A stretch of DNA of 64,000 nucleotides from Pseudomonadota bacterium (GCA_023404095.1 JAEYDD010000015.1:1-64000); one strand, 5' to 3'. Positions 34,774-45,002 are shown, numbered from the stretch's first letter. Numbers and translations: made by a program. The notes: generated from the sequence alone by a model not told the origin.

Positions 34774-35505
34774 ATGAAGATCGAAAACGCCATGGTGCTC
34801 GCGGCCGGGCTCGGGACGCGCCTTCGGCCCGTGACCAACACCATGCCGAAGCCGCTGGTGCGAATCGCCGGCAAGGCAATGATCGACTACGGTCTCGACG
34901 CGCTTGAAGCGGCAGGGGTTACGAAGGCGGTGGTAAACGTCCATCATTTCGCCGATCAGATGGTCGCCCATCTGTCCCGCCGTACGCGGCCGGAAATCCT
35001 GATATCCGACGAGACGCAAGCGTTGATGAATTCCGGTGGTGGCCTCGCGAAGGGACTGAAGCTGCTGGGTCCCGAGCCCGTTTTCGTGCTCAACGCGGAC
35101 CTTTTCTGGGTGGGGGAAAAGTTTGGCGAGCAGAGCAACCTGCGCCGGCTTTCCACCTTCTTCGACCCGGAGCGGATGGACATGGCGATGCTCTGCGTCC
35201 GGCTGGAAAACACGACCGGCCATAACGGGCGAAACGACTTCTCGATGGATGGCGACGGTCGCCTGACGCGGCACGATCCCGATCGTGGGCAACCGGTCGT
35301 CTATGCCGGCGCGATTGCGATGATGCCCGCCCTTCTGGACGATGCGCCGGACGACGCCTTCAACCTGAATATCTATTTCGACCGCGCGATTGCGGCCGGC
35401 CGGCTCTTCGGGCTCGTTCTCGACGGCCAGTGGATCACAGTCGGAACGCCCGAGGCCATCTCCGAGGCGGAAGCCGTGGTCGGCGGGCAGGCAGGGGCGG
35501 CATGA
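34774..35505 (+). CDS. murU: Nucleotidyltransferase, MurU-like
   Basis: A 243-aa sugar-phosphate nucleotidyltransferase. The N-terminal motif MVLAAGLGTRLRPVTNTMPKPL is the nucleotide-binding signature. In Pseudomonas MurU makes UDP-MurNAc from MurNAc-1-phosphate supplied by AmgK, bypassing de novo synthesis and fosfomycin. The adjacent TsaE-AmgK fusion supports this role. I chose ATG 34774 by family N-terminus. The stop overlaps the addB start (ATGA). Confidence 0.87.
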   Translation: MKIENAMVLAAGLGTRLRPVTNTMPKPLVRIAGKAMIDYGLDALEAAGVTKAVVNVHHFADQMVAHLSRRTRPEILISDETQALMNSGGGLAKGLKLLGPEPVFVLNADLFWVGEKFGEQSNLRRLSTFFDPERMDMAMLCVRLENTTGHNGRNDFSMDGDGRLTRHDPDRGQPVVYAGAIAMMPALLDDAPDDAFNLNIYFDRAIAAGRLFGLVLDGQWITVGTPEAISEAEAVVGGQAGAA

Positions 35506-38500
35506 CCGCGCGGCCGGACCGCGCCGGAAACGTCTTCTCGATCCATCCCGGTCTGCCATTCCTCCGCACGCTGGCGCGGCACCTTTGCGACGGCTCGCTC
35601 CTGCCAGGCTTTCGCTACGATGCCGACGATCCGCTGTCGCTTGCCGACGTCACGATCTACGTGCCGACCCGTCGTTCGGCGCGCACGCTGCGCTCCGAAT
35701 TCGTCGATCTCCTCGGCGGACGCTCCGCCATCCTGCCCGTCATTCGTCCGCTCGGCGAGACCGACGACGACAGCGGTTTCTTTGACGAGGTCGCCCCGGT
35801 CGCGCTCGACATGGCCGAGCCGCTCGGCGGGCCGGCGCGGTTGCTGGAGCTCGCGCGGCTCGTGCTCGCCTGGCGCAACAGCCTGCCGGCTGCGATCACC
35901 GCAGTTCATGCCGAGAGCCCGCTCGTCGCCCCCGCCAGCCCCGCCGACGCGATCTGGCTCGCCCGCGAACTGGCGGACCTGATCGATGCGATGGAAACCG
36001 AAGAGCGCGACTGGGCTGCGCTGGAAAACATCCAGGCGGCCGATCACGCGCAATGGTGGCAGCTGACCCTCGCCTTCCTGACGATCGCCAGCGAATTCTG
36101 GCCGGCGCGACTTGAGGAACTGAACCGCTCCTCGCCTTCGATCCGGCGAAACGCCACCTTGCACGCGGAAGCCGAGCGCTATGCCCTGTCGCCGCCGCCC
36201 GGTCCGGTGATCATCGCAGGCTCTACCGGCTCCATCCCCGCCACGGCCCGGCTGATTGAAGCCGTGGCCGGAGTTGCGGGCGGCGTTATCGTGCTGCCGG
36301 GCCTCGACTTCTCGATGACCGACGAGGAGTGGCAGCTGATCACACATGATCCCGTCTCCGGCGAACCTTCGCGCGATGCCTCCAACCGCAGCCATCCGCA
36401 GTATGGCCTCAAGCGGCTGCTGGAGCGCCTCGGGCTCGACAGGAGCGAGGTGGCGGAGCTCGGCACGCCGGAGCCCGATCTGATGGAACGGGCGCATGTT
36501 CTCTCCCGGGCGCTTCTGCCCGTGCACGCCACGGCGGGCTGGGAGCATCAGCGCCAGACCACGGACGAGCGTTCCCTTCGCGATGCCTTCGCCAACGTGT
36601 CGCTGGTCGAGACAGGGAACGAGCGCGAGGAGGCTACTGCGATTGCGATTGCCCTTCGCCTTGCGCTCGAGGGCGGGGCCGACAGCCAGGCGGCGCTGAT
36701 TACGCCCGATCGCAAGCTCGCCCGCCGCGTCACCGCAGAACTCGCCCGCTTCGGGATCGAGGCCGACGATTCCGCGGGCACGCCGCTTCTTTCCACCGCT
36801 CAGGGCACGCTGATGCGTCTTCTGCTGGAAGCGACACTGCGGCCCGGCGACCCGGTCGCGCTGGTGTCCCTGCTGAAACACCCACTGGCCCGCTTCGGGC
36901 TGTCGAGCGAAGACAAGACGGCTGCGGCCTCAACGCTCGAACTTTTTGCCCTACGCGGCGGAACGGCCGAGGTCGACATTTGCGCATTGGAACCTCTGCT
37001 GGACGCCGCCATCGTCCGCCATGCCTCCGACAGGAAGCCGCCGGAATGGCGGGCGGCAATTGCGGAAGATGCGGTGGGCAAGGCGCGCGATCTTGCCCGC
37101 CGGATCTCCGCGGCTGCAGAACCGCTTGCAGGCGTCATGGTGCGCCACGGCCGCACGGGGCGGCGCTTCACCACCGCACTCCCCTTCTCCGACTGGGCCG
37201 AGCGCACGGGCCGGGCACTCGAAGCCGCTGTGATCGACGAACGCGGCAATCTCGCAAGCCTTTGGTCGGGCGAGGCCGGCGAAGGGCTCGCTACCCTGTT
37301 GAAAGGCGTGATGGAGGCCGAGGGACAATTGGACGCCGACGGGCCGCAATGGTGCGACGCGCTCGAAGCGCTGGGCGCGAGCGAGACGGTGAAACCGCGC
37401 TCGATGCGGCACCCGCGGGTCTTCATCTTCGGCGCGCTGGAATCGCGCCTGCAGAGCGTCGATACGATCGTGATCGGCGGGCTCAACGAAGGTTCCTGGC
37501 CGGGCCAGACGACGAACGATGCATTCCTTTCGCGGGTCATGAAGGCGAATATCGGCCTGGAGCCGCCGGAGCGCCGGATCGGTCAGCTGGCGCACGATTT
37601 CCAGATGGCCTGCGCCGCAAAGCGCGTGGTGCTGACGCGGGCCATGCGAAGCGGCACCTCGCCCACCGTCCCCTCGCGTTGGCTGCAGCGCTTGCTGGCG
37701 ATTGGCGGCCCGACGCTGGCAGGCGAGCTGCGCGGCCGCGGATCGGACCTCGTGCACTGGGGATCGCTCCTCGACCAGCGGCCGGCGCAACCTTCTGCCA
37801 GGCGACCGGAGCCGCGTCCGCCTGCGGACCTCCAGCCCCGCAGCTACTCGTTCAGCGAGGTCGGACGCCTCCGCCGCGACCCTTACGCGATCTATGCGCG
37901 TCGGATCCTGCGACTACACCCAATTGCCCCGTTCAACGTGGATCCCGGCGCGGCCGAACGCGGCACGCTCTACCATAGGATCGTCGACCGCTATGTCCGC
38001 GAGAAGATGGCGGGGGCGACGGATGCGCAACTGATGAGCCGGATAACCGAGGAGGAGTTCGACCTGATGGCTCTGCCGGTCCATATCGATGCCGTCTGGC
38101 GACCACGGTTCCGGGGCGTTGCGCAGGCCTTTCTGAACTGGGACGCCCGGCGGACGCTGAGCGTCGAAAAAACGCTGACGGAAGTACCCGCTTCCCTCGA
38201 CCTTTCGATTGCGGGCATGCGGCTCACCGGCGTCGCTGATCGCATCGACCTTCGCGCCGACGGTCGGGCGGACCTGATCGACTACAAGACCGGCAGTTCG
38301 CCCTCGCCGAAGATCGCCCGCGCCCTTCTCGATCCGCAGCTGGCACTCGAGGCCGCGGCCCTGAAGCGCGGGGCGTTCCGCCGCCTCCAGGCGACGCCAC
38401 CCGGCGATCTGCTCTATGTACGGCTGAAGCCGGGTGAGCGCTTCAATGACGAGATCGTCAACAACGAGCACGCGGCGCCGCGGGCGAACTCCCATCCGAA

Positions 38501-38696
38501 GTCGGCGGATGACCTGGCCGACGAAGCGCTGGCGGAACTGGAAAAGCTTCTCACCCAGCTTCTGGCCGGGCGTTACGGCTTTGCCTCACGCGTCATACCG
38601 GAAGCGGAGCGGGATTTCGGCGGGGAATACGATCATCTGGCCCGCGTCGCAGAGTGGTCGACGGCGGAAGGCGGGGAAGGAGAGGACGATGGTTGA
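35502..38696 (+). CDS. addB: AddB, double-strand break repair nuclease subunit
   Basis: A 1064-aa AddB of the alphaproteobacterial type. The N-terminus (NVFSIHPGLPFLRTLARHL) lacks a good Walker A motif, as in this subfamily, so it is not expected to be an active helicase. The C-terminal PD-(D/E)XK nuclease domain carries LTGVADRIDLRADGRADLIDYKTGS. Together with AddA it resects DNA ends for RecA loading, replacing RecBCD. The start overlaps murU by four bases, and the stop overlaps the addA start by eight. Confidence 0.94.
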   Translation: MTARPDRAGNVFSIHPGLPFLRTLARHLCDGSLLPGFRYDADDPLSLADVTIYVPTRRSARTLRSEFVDLLGGRSAILPVIRPLGETDDDSGFFDEVAPVALDMAEPLGGPARLLELARLVLAWRNSLPAAITAVHAESPLVAPASPADAIWLARELADLIDAMETEERDWAALENIQAADHAQWWQLTLAFLTIASEFWPARLEELNRSSPSIRRNATLHAEAERYALSPPPGPVIIAGSTGSIPATARLIEAVAGVAGGVIVLPGLDFSMTDEEWQLITHDPVSGEPSRDASNRSHPQYGLKRLLERLGLDRSEVAELGTPEPDLMERAHVLSRALLPVHATAGWEHQRQTTDERSLRDAFANVSLVETGNEREEATAIAIALRLALEGGADSQAALITPDRKLARRVTAELARFGIEADDSAGTPLLSTAQGTLMRLLLEATLRPGDPVALVSLLKHPLARFGLSSEDKTAAASTLELFALRGGTAEVDICALEPLLDAAIVRHASDRKPPEWRAAIAEDAVGKARDLARRISAAAEPLAGVMVRHGRTGRRFTTALPFSDWAERTGRALEAAVIDERGNLASLWSGEAGEGLATLLKGVMEAEGQLDADGPQWCDALEALGASETVKPRSMRHPRVFIFGALESRLQSVDTIVIGGLNEGSWPGQTTNDAFLSRVMKANIGLEPPERRIGQLAHDFQMACAAKRVVLTRAMRSGTSPTVPSRWLQRLLAIGGPTLAGELRGRGSDLVHWGSLLDQRPAQPSARRPEPRPPADLQPRSYSFSEVGRLRRDPYAIYARRILRLHPIAPFNVDPGAAERGTLYHRIVDRYVREKMAGATDAQLMSRITEEEFDLMALPVHIDAVWRPRFRGVAQAFLNWDARRTLSVEKTLTEVPASLDLSIAGMRLTGVADRIDLRADGRADLIDYKTGSSPSPKIARALLDPQLALEAAALKRGAFRRLQATPPGDLLYVRLKPGERFNDEIVNNEHAAPRANSHPKSADDLADEALAELEKLLTQLLAGRYGFASRVIPEAERDFGGEYDHLARVAEWSTAEGGEGEDDG

Positions 38697-41600
38697 AGAC
38701 GACCGGCCATCGTCCGACGATCCGGGCGCGTGGCTTAGCTGGACCAGCCGCAAGCAGGCGATGGCATCCGATCCCTCCGGCTCGGCCTGGGTCTCGGCCA
38801 ATGCGGGCTCCGGCAAGACGCATGTGCTTACCCAGCGCGTGATACGCCTGCTGCTGGCAGGCTGCCGGCCGTCGGCGATCCTCTGCCTGACCTATACCAA
38901 GGCCGCGGCGTCGGAAATGTCGAACCGCGTCTTCGAGCGCCTGGCCGAATGGGCCGTTCTGCCCGACGAGGATCTTGCCAGGCGCGTCGCCCAGATCGAG
39001 GGCGCGCAACCGGACCGGCTCAAGTTGCAGGAGGCCCGCCGGCTGTTTGCACGGGCACTGGAAACGCCGGGCGGACTGAAGATCCAGACGATCCACGCCT
39101 TCTGCGAAGCCCTGCTCCATCAGTTTCCGCTGGAAGCGAACGTGGCCGGCCATTTCTCTGTCCTCGACGACCGCGCCGCGGCGGTGCTGCTGGCCGATGC
39201 GCGCAGATCGCTTCTGACCGCGACGTCGACCGAAGACGACGGCGATCTGGCTTCGGCCTTTGCAACCGTGCTCGACATTGCAGACGATACCGGCCTGGAC
39301 AGGCTGATCAGCGATATCATCGCCAATCGCGGGGCGCTCCGGACCTTCATCGAGGATGCCGCCGACCATGGCGGAACGACCGCGCTGCTGCGGGCGCGGC
39401 TGGATTTCACGCCAGAGGAAGATGTTCAGAGCCTGACCGAGGCCTTCTGGCCGCCACCCGGGTTTGACGCGGCCCTGTTCCACCGCTACCTGGAAATGGC
39501 GCTGCAGGTTGGCTCGGATACGGTCAAGGGCAACGCCGCCGGACTCTCGACTGTGCCCGAGCTTGCCACGGCAGAAGAGCGACGCCAGTCGCTGTGCGCC
39601 GTCCTCTTCAACAAGACCGGAGGCCCAGCGAGCCTTGATCGCGCCTTCCTGTCGAAGCGGATCAAGGACGACGATCCGGCCTTCGCCAGCTTCTTCGCCG
39701 ACCTTCAGGCCCATGTCATTGCCTGCGAGGAAAGGCTTTGCCGGTTTCGCATGTTCGAGGCGACGCGGGCGGCGCTTGTCATCGCCGAAAGGCTGATCGG
39801 CGACTATGAGGATCTCAAGCGTGGGCGCAGCCTGCTCGACTTCGACGACTTGATCGATCGCGCTGCGAACCTTTTGACCCGAAGCGACGCTGGCGCCTGG
39901 ATCCACTACAAGCTGGACCAGGGCATCGACCACGTGCTGGTGGACGAGGCTCAGGATACCAGCCCGCGCCAATGGGAGATCATCGGGGCGCTGACGGGAG
40001 ATTTCTTTGCCGGATTCTCGGCTCGAAACGCCGCGCGGACCGTGTTTTCCGTTGGCGACGAGAAGCAATCGATCTATTCCTTTCAGGGCGCGCGACCCGA
40101 GCGCTTCGCGGACGAAGGAAGAGCGACGCGGCGCCGGGCGGCCGCGGCCGGAGCGTTATTCGAGACGATCCGGCTGCTGCTTTCCTTCCGCTCCACCCGC
40201 GACGTACTCTCCGCCGTGGATCGCGTCTTCTCAGTGCCTGAAAACGCCAGAGGCCTTTCGCCGGCGAACGACGACGTTGTTCACGTCTCGAACCGCGGCA
40301 GCGAGCCGGGCGCCGTCGATCTGTGGGACGTGATTGTCCCGACCGACACGGTCGACGAGCAGGACTGGATCGCACCGTTCGACGCGGTCCCGGAAAAGGC
40401 ACCCGTCAACATTCTTGCGCGCCGCATTGCCGATACGCTCGCCGACTGGATCGGCCGCGAGACAGTGACGGAGAAGGGCATCGTCCGCAAGATGCGCCCC
40501 GGCGACGTGATCGTGCTGGTCAGGAAACGTGGTGCTTTCGTCAACGCGCTGACCCGGGCGCTGAAGCAACCGCACGGCATTCCCGTCGGCGGCGCCGACC
40601 GTCTGGTCCTGACGGGCCACATCGCCGTCCAGGACCTCATGGCGCTCGGTCGGTTCGCGCTGTTGCCGGCGGACGATCTTTCGCTTGCGGCGCTTTTGAA
40701 GAGCCCGCTCTTCGGATTGTCTGAAGACATGCTCTTCGACCTTGCCGCCCGTCGACCCGAGAAGATCAGCCTTTGGGAACACCTGCGAGTGCAGGCGCAG
40801 GAGGATCTGCTGACGGCACCGCTGGTGCGCCGGCTCGAAGCACTTGCAGGGCTTGCCCGTGATCTTCCGGTTCACGACTTCTATGCACGCGTGATCGGCA
40901 TGCTCGGTGGACGTGCAGCCTTTCTCGCCCGGCTCGGCCAGGAGGCGGGCGAAATCATCGACGAGTTCCTTTCCTTCGCGCTGGAGCAGGAAGAAAACGG
41001 CCTGCCGGGCCTGCAGGCCTTCATCTCGACGCTGGAACTCGAGGCGCCGACGGTCAAGCGCGAGCAGGACAAGGGGCGCAACGAGGTCCGCATCATGACG
41101 GTGCATGCCGCCAAGGGGCTGGAGGCGCCGGTGGTTTTCCTCGTCGACGGCGGCGGCGCCCCCTTCACGCACACGCACGTGCCAAAACTCCGCTTTCTTT
41201 CCCACCCCGATGGCGGCGATGGCCTACCTGCGTGGCTACCCACCAAAGGGCTCGGCAACGCGCTGAGCGATGCCGATGCCGCGCGCCTGCGCACACAGGC
41301 GGAAGAGGAGTATCGCCGGCTTCTCTACGTTGGCATGACGCGTGCTGCCGATCGTCTGGTCGTTTGCGGCTATCGGGGGAAGAAGGAGTCGAAGGGCACA
41401 TGGCACGAGATGGTGCGCGACAGCCTTTCCGACGACGAGCGCAGCATCGAGACGGTGTTTTCGGCAGGATCGGACAGCTGGAACGGCCTTGCCTGGCGGG
41501 AGGCGGGCGCACGCGCCGGCGCAGCTGCCGATACCCCGGCGGAGGTCTGCGACCCTGCGGCGCCGCTGCCAGCGGCACTCGGCCGGCCACTTCCGCCGCA

Positions 41601-42240
41601 GCGGCAGCTGCCCCGCCCGCTCAGCCCGTCCGGCGCTGCGGCGGTGATCGACACGTCGCAATCCGACCTGATGGTGGGATCGGCGCTATTTGCCTCGCCA
41701 GCCCCTGGGGGACGCGGCCGCTCGCTGGAGCGCGGGAAGATCCTGCACCGCCTTCTGCAGGTGCTGCCGTCGTTTCCGGCACCGGAGCGATGGGCCGCAG
41801 CTCAACGCTATCTCGAACGGGCAACGCGGCACTGGTCCGGGCCGGAGCGGGACCGGATCCTCGCCGCCGCGCGCGCGATCATGGCGGAGACGTCGCTCGA
41901 CGCAATCTTCTCGCCTCGTGCGCGCGCAGAAGTCTCGATCATGGGCACCTTGACGCTGGGGCGGACAGACTATGCGGTCTCCGGCCGCATCGATCGCATG
42001 GTGGTCACCGACGGCCGAGTGCAGATCGTCGATTTCAAGACGAACCGGCAGCCGCCAAGAGCCAGCAGGGACATTGCCTTCGAGCACGTCGCGCAGCTTG
42101 CGATCTACCGCGCGATCCTCGCTCCGCTCTATCCCGGCCGGCAGATCCGGTGCGGACTGGTTTATACAGAAACGCCTGTGGTCTTCTGGCTCGATGACGA
42201 AGCGATGGCCGGAAGCCTTGCCCAGCTTGCGACAAAGTGA
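38689..42240 (+). CDS. addA: AddA, helicase-nuclease subunit
   Basis: A 1183-aa UvrD-like helicase with a C-terminal nuclease. Walker A is NAGSGKT (38-44), motif II is VDEAQDTSPRQW, motif VI is LLYVGMTRAADRL, and the nuclease motif is GRIDRMVVTDGRVQIVDFKTNRQPP. It is the motor of the AddAB complex that processes double-strand breaks up to Chi. ATG 38689 overlaps the addB stop, as usual for this pair, which ensures equal amounts. It is followed by trxA after 75 bp. Confidence 0.96.
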   Translation: MVEDDRPSSDDPGAWLSWTSRKQAMASDPSGSAWVSANAGSGKTHVLTQRVIRLLLAGCRPSAILCLTYTKAAASEMSNRVFERLAEWAVLPDEDLARRVAQIEGAQPDRLKLQEARRLFARALETPGGLKIQTIHAFCEALLHQFPLEANVAGHFSVLDDRAAAVLLADARRSLLTATSTEDDGDLASAFATVLDIADDTGLDRLISDIIANRGALRTFIEDAADHGGTTALLRARLDFTPEEDVQSLTEAFWPPPGFDAALFHRYLEMALQVGSDTVKGNAAGLSTVPELATAEERRQSLCAVLFNKTGGPASLDRAFLSKRIKDDDPAFASFFADLQAHVIACEERLCRFRMFEATRAALVIAERLIGDYEDLKRGRSLLDFDDLIDRAANLLTRSDAGAWIHYKLDQGIDHVLVDEAQDTSPRQWEIIGALTGDFFAGFSARNAARTVFSVGDEKQSIYSFQGARPERFADEGRATRRRAAAAGALFETIRLLLSFRSTRDVLSAVDRVFSVPENARGLSPANDDVVHVSNRGSEPGAVDLWDVIVPTDTVDEQDWIAPFDAVPEKAPVNILARRIADTLADWIGRETVTEKGIVRKMRPGDVIVLVRKRGAFVNALTRALKQPHGIPVGGADRLVLTGHIAVQDLMALGRFALLPADDLSLAALLKSPLFGLSEDMLFDLAARRPEKISLWEHLRVQAQEDLLTAPLVRRLEALAGLARDLPVHDFYARVIGMLGGRAAFLARLGQEAGEIIDEFLSFALEQEENGLPGLQAFISTLELEAPTVKREQDKGRNEVRIMTVHAAKGLEAPVVFLVDGGGAPFTHTHVPKLRFLSHPDGGDGLPAWLPTKGLGNALSDADAARLRTQAEEEYRRLLYVGMTRAADRLVVCGYRGKKESKGTWHEMVRDSLSDDERSIETVFSAGSDSWNGLAWREAGARAGAAADTPAEVCDPAAPLPAALGRPLPPQRQLPRPLSPSGAAAVIDTSQSDLMVGSALFASPAPGGRGRSLERGKILHRLLQVLPSFPAPERWAAAQRYLERATRHWSGPERDRILAAARAIMAETSLDAIFSPRARAEVSIMGTLTLGRTDYAVSGRIDRMVVTDGRVQIVDFKTNRQPPRASRDIAFEHVAQLAIYRAILAPLYPGRQIRCGLVYTETPVVFWLDDEAMAGSLAQLATK

Positions 42241-42315
42241 GATACCATCCATTGAAATGGCGCCTGCCGTGCATCACATAAAGTGCAACTTCAATTCGCC
42301 AAGGAGCAGCCCCTG

Positions 42316-42639
42316 ATGGCTACCGTGAAAGTCGACAATTCCAACTTCCAGGCCGAAGTCCTCAACTCCGTCGAACCGGTGGTAGTGGATTTCTGGGCTG
42401 AATGGTGCGGTCCGTGCAAGATGATCGCCCCGGCACTGGAGGAAATCTCCGCCGAGCTCGCCGGCAAGGTGAAGGTTGCCAAACTGAATATCGACGAGAA
42501 TCCTGAGCTTGCCGCCAAATTCGGCGTCCGTTCGATTCCGACGCTTGCAGTCTTCAAGGGCGGCGAAGTTGCCGACATCAAGGTTGGCGCCGCCCCGAAG
42601 ACGGCCCTGTCGTCTTGGATCTCGTCCGCGGCCGCCTGA
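42316..42639 (+). CDS. trxA: Thioredoxin
   Basis: Thioredoxin 1, 107 aa. The redox-active pair is C31-C34 in FWAEWCGPCKM, and the cis-proline loop is RSIPTLAVF. It reduces disulfides in ribonucleotide reductase, PAPS reductase and others. ATG 42316 has AAGGAG nine bases upstream; a GTG at 42283 is less likely. A bidirectional terminator follows. Confidence 0.97.
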   Translation: MATVKVDNSNFQAEVLNSVEPVVVDFWAEWCGPCKMIAPALEEISAELAGKVKVAKLNIDENPELAAKFGVRSIPTLAVFKGGEVADIKVGAAPKTALSSWISSAAA

Positions 42640-42661
42640 ACTGCTGCGGACCTCGTGAACG

Positions 42662-42692
42662 AAAAAGACCCGGTTCGTCCGGGTCTTTTTTT
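42662..42692. terminator. Bidirectional terminator between trxA and folC
   Basis: AAAAAGACCCGG and CCGGGTCTTTTTTT surround a five-base TTCGT loop. There are T runs on both strands, so it can stop trxA from the left and folC from the right. Confidence 0.9.
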
Positions 42693-42734
42693 GCCGCTTT
42701 ATCAGCTTCGCCCTTCCCCGGCACCCTGAATGGA

Positions 42735-44081
42735 TCAGACCGGCGGCGTACCGTTGTCGGCCAGCACGTCGCCGACGAGGTAGAGCGAACCTCCGATCAG
42801 GATACGCGGAGCAACCGCGTCCTCCTCGACGATCCGGCCGATCGCATGCAGCGCCTCGGCGACCGAAGACAGGGGCTCTGCCTCAAGCCCGGCATCCATG
42901 GCGTCGCTGGCGAGGGCCACCGGATCGATGCCGGCATCGGAGCCGCGGATCGGCACGGTGAAGACGCGCTCGGCGATGCCGCGGAATGCATCGAAATAGC
43001 CGCGCGGATCCTTCGTGTTGATCATTCCGGTCACCAGAAACAGCGGCCGCGGGTCGGTTTCCTCGAAGTTCGCCATGGTTTCGGCAATCACTACGCCGGC
43101 GCCGGGGTTATGACCGCCGTCGATCCAGATCTCCGACAGTGCCGGAGCCAGTTTCGCCAGCGTCCCGACGGTGAGCCTCTGCAGGCGTCCCGGCCACTCG
43201 ACGGATACCACGCCGCGCTCGAAGGCCTGCTCGTTCACCGGCAGCCCGCTTGCCTTGACGGCGCGGATCGCGGCGGCCGCATTCGCATACTGATGGCGGC
43301 CCGGCAGCTTTGGTGGCGGCAGGTCCATCAAACCGAATTCGTCCTGGTAGACCATTCGGCCGAACTCGCCATAGGCGAGAAAATCCTGGCCATATACGGC
43401 GAAAGGGCACGACAGGCGCTCGGCGGTCGCGATGAGGACGTCGCGAGCCGCGCTCTCCTCCTGATGGCCGATCACGACCGGGGTGCCTCTCTTCATGATG
43501 CCGGCTTTTTCCGCCGCGATCAGTTCCACCCGGTCGCCGAGATAGGCCTGATGGTCCAGCGAAATCGGCATTATGACGCAAGCCGCCGGCCGCTCGATGA
43601 CGTTGGTGGCGTCAAAGCGGCCGCCAAGGCCGACCTCAATGATGGCGACGTCCGCCGGGTGTTCGGCAAACAGCAGGAAGGTAACGGCCGTCAGAATCTC
43701 GAAGACGGTGATCTTCTGGCCAGCATTGGCATCGGCAACGCGGCGAACGGCATCGGCAAGCACCGCATCAGACACGTATGCGCCCCGACCGCCCTTCTTG
43801 CCGAGGCGATAGCGCTCATGCCAGTTGACGAGATGCGGCGAGGTATGGACGTGGACGGAAAGCCCCGCCGCCTCCAGGATTGCCCGGCTGAAAGCCGTTA
43901 CGGAGCCCTTGCCATTGGTGCCGGCGACGTGGATCACAGGCGGAAGCCGTTTGTGCGGATCGCCAAGCGCCGCCAGAAGGCGGGTGATGCGATCGAGGGA
44001 CAGATCGAAGCCCTTGGGATGCAGGGCCAGGAGCTTCTCGATCTCCCGTCCGGCCTCGGTGGTGTCTGCCGTCTCCATCAC
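42735..44081 (-). CDS. folC: Bifunctional folylpolyglutamate/dihydrofolate synthase
   Basis: A 448-aa Mur-ligase-fold enzyme that adds glutamate to dihydropteroate and to folates. The P-loop is HVAGTNGKGSVTAF (51-64), followed by the family motifs TSPHLVNWHERYR and MPISLDHQAYLGD, and later WIDGGHNPGAG. It is the last gene of the minus-strand group trpF-trpB-trpA-accD-folC, beginning 18 bp past accD. The same accD-folC pairing is common in Proteobacteria. Confidence 0.96.
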   Translation of the reverse strand: MMETADTTEAGREIEKLLALHPKGFDLSLDRITRLLAALGDPHKRLPPVIHVAGTNGKGSVTAFSRAILEAAGLSVHVHTSPHLVNWHERYRLGKKGGRGAYVSDAVLADAVRRVADANAGQKITVFEILTAVTFLLFAEHPADVAIIEVGLGGRFDATNVIERPAACVIMPISLDHQAYLGDRVELIAAEKAGIMKRGTPVVIGHQEESAARDVLIATAERLSCPFAVYGQDFLAYGEFGRMVYQDEFGLMDLPPPKLPGRHQYANAAAAIRAVKASGLPVNEQAFERGVVSVEWPGRLQRLTVGTLAKLAPALSEIWIDGGHNPGAGVVIAETMANFEETDPRPLFLVTGMINTKDPRGYFDAFRGIAERVFTVPIRGSDAGIDPVALASDAMDAGLEAEPLSSVAEALHAIGRIVEEDAVAPRILIGGSLYLVGDVLADNGTPPV

Positions 44082-44099
44082 CCCGCCTGCCTATGCGGA

Positions 44100-45002
44100 T
44101 CAGGCGCTGGCAGCGATGGCGACGACGCCCGCGGCCTTGGTGGTTTCGGTCACCGGCTTCTTCGTGAGAATCCGGAGGACGCGGGCCAGCGTGTCGGGAA
44201 TGTCGTGACGTTTGACGACCATATCCACCATGCCGTGCTCCAGCAGGTACTCCGACGTCTGGAAGCCTTCCGGCAGCTTTTCACGGATGGTCTGCTCGAT
44301 GACCCGCTTTCCGGCGAAGCAGATTTCGGCGCCGGGCTCTGCCATATGGATGTCGCCCAGCATAGCATAGGACGCCGTCACGCCGCCCGTGGTCGGGTTC
44401 GTCAGCACGACGACATAGGGCTGGCCTGCTTCCTTCAACATTTCGACGGCGACCGTCGTGCGCGGCAGCTGCATCAGCGACAGGATGCCTTCCTGCATCC
44501 GCGCGCCGCCCGACGCTGGGAACATGACCAGCGGGCATTTCTCCGTGATCGCGCGCTCGAATGCCTTCACGATTGCCTCGCCGGCGGCCATGCCGAGCGA
44601 TCCGCCCATGAAGTTGAACTCGTGCACGACCGCGACGAGCTTCACGCCGCGCACCTTGCCGACGCCGGCCAGGATCGTGTCTTCCTGATCGGTCTTGGTG
44701 CGGCTGTCCTTCAGACGGTCAGCATATTTCTTCGAATCGCGAAACTTCAGCGGATCCTGCGCGACCTTCGGTTGCGGCAGCGCCTCATAGACGCCGTCGT
44801 CGAAGAGGTCCTTCAGACGCGCCTTTGCCGGCATCTTCATATGATAGCCGGAGGCCGGGATGACCCACTTGTTCTCTTCCAGATCGCGATGGAAAACCAT
44901 CTCGCCCGTCTCCGGGCACTTGATCCAGAGGTTCTCCGGAACCTCCCTGCGGCCCAGCATCGAATTGATCTTCGGCCGAACGTAGTTTGTGATCCAGTTC
45001 AC
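44100..45002 (-). CDS. accD: Acetyl-CoA carboxylase carboxyltransferase subunit beta
   Basis: The beta subunit of acetyl-CoA carboxylase, 300 aa, which with AccA moves the carboxyl group from biotin to acetyl-CoA to make malonyl-CoA. The crotonase-fold core is clear (FMGGSLGMAAGEAIVKAFE, MFPASGGARMQEG). The N-terminal zinc ribbon is degenerate: only one cysteine remains (WIKCPETGEMVFHRD), and the other three sites are T, I-P-A-S and Y-H. The same loss is, as I recall, common in rhizobial AccD. It begins about 40 bp past the trpA stop. Confidence 0.96.
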   Translation of the reverse strand: MNWITNYVRPKINSMLGRREVPENLWIKCPETGEMVFHRDLEENKWVIPASGYHMKMPAKARLKDLFDDGVYEALPQPKVAQDPLKFRDSKKYADRLKDSRTKTDQEDTILAGVGKVRGVKLVAVVHEFNFMGGSLGMAAGEAIVKAFERAITEKCPLVMFPASGGARMQEGILSLMQLPRTTVAVEMLKEAGQPYVVVLTNPTTGGVTASYAMLGDIHMAEPGAEICFAGKRVIEQTIREKLPEGFQTSEYLLEHGMVDMVVKRHDIPDTLARVLRILTKKPVTETTKAAGVVAIAASA

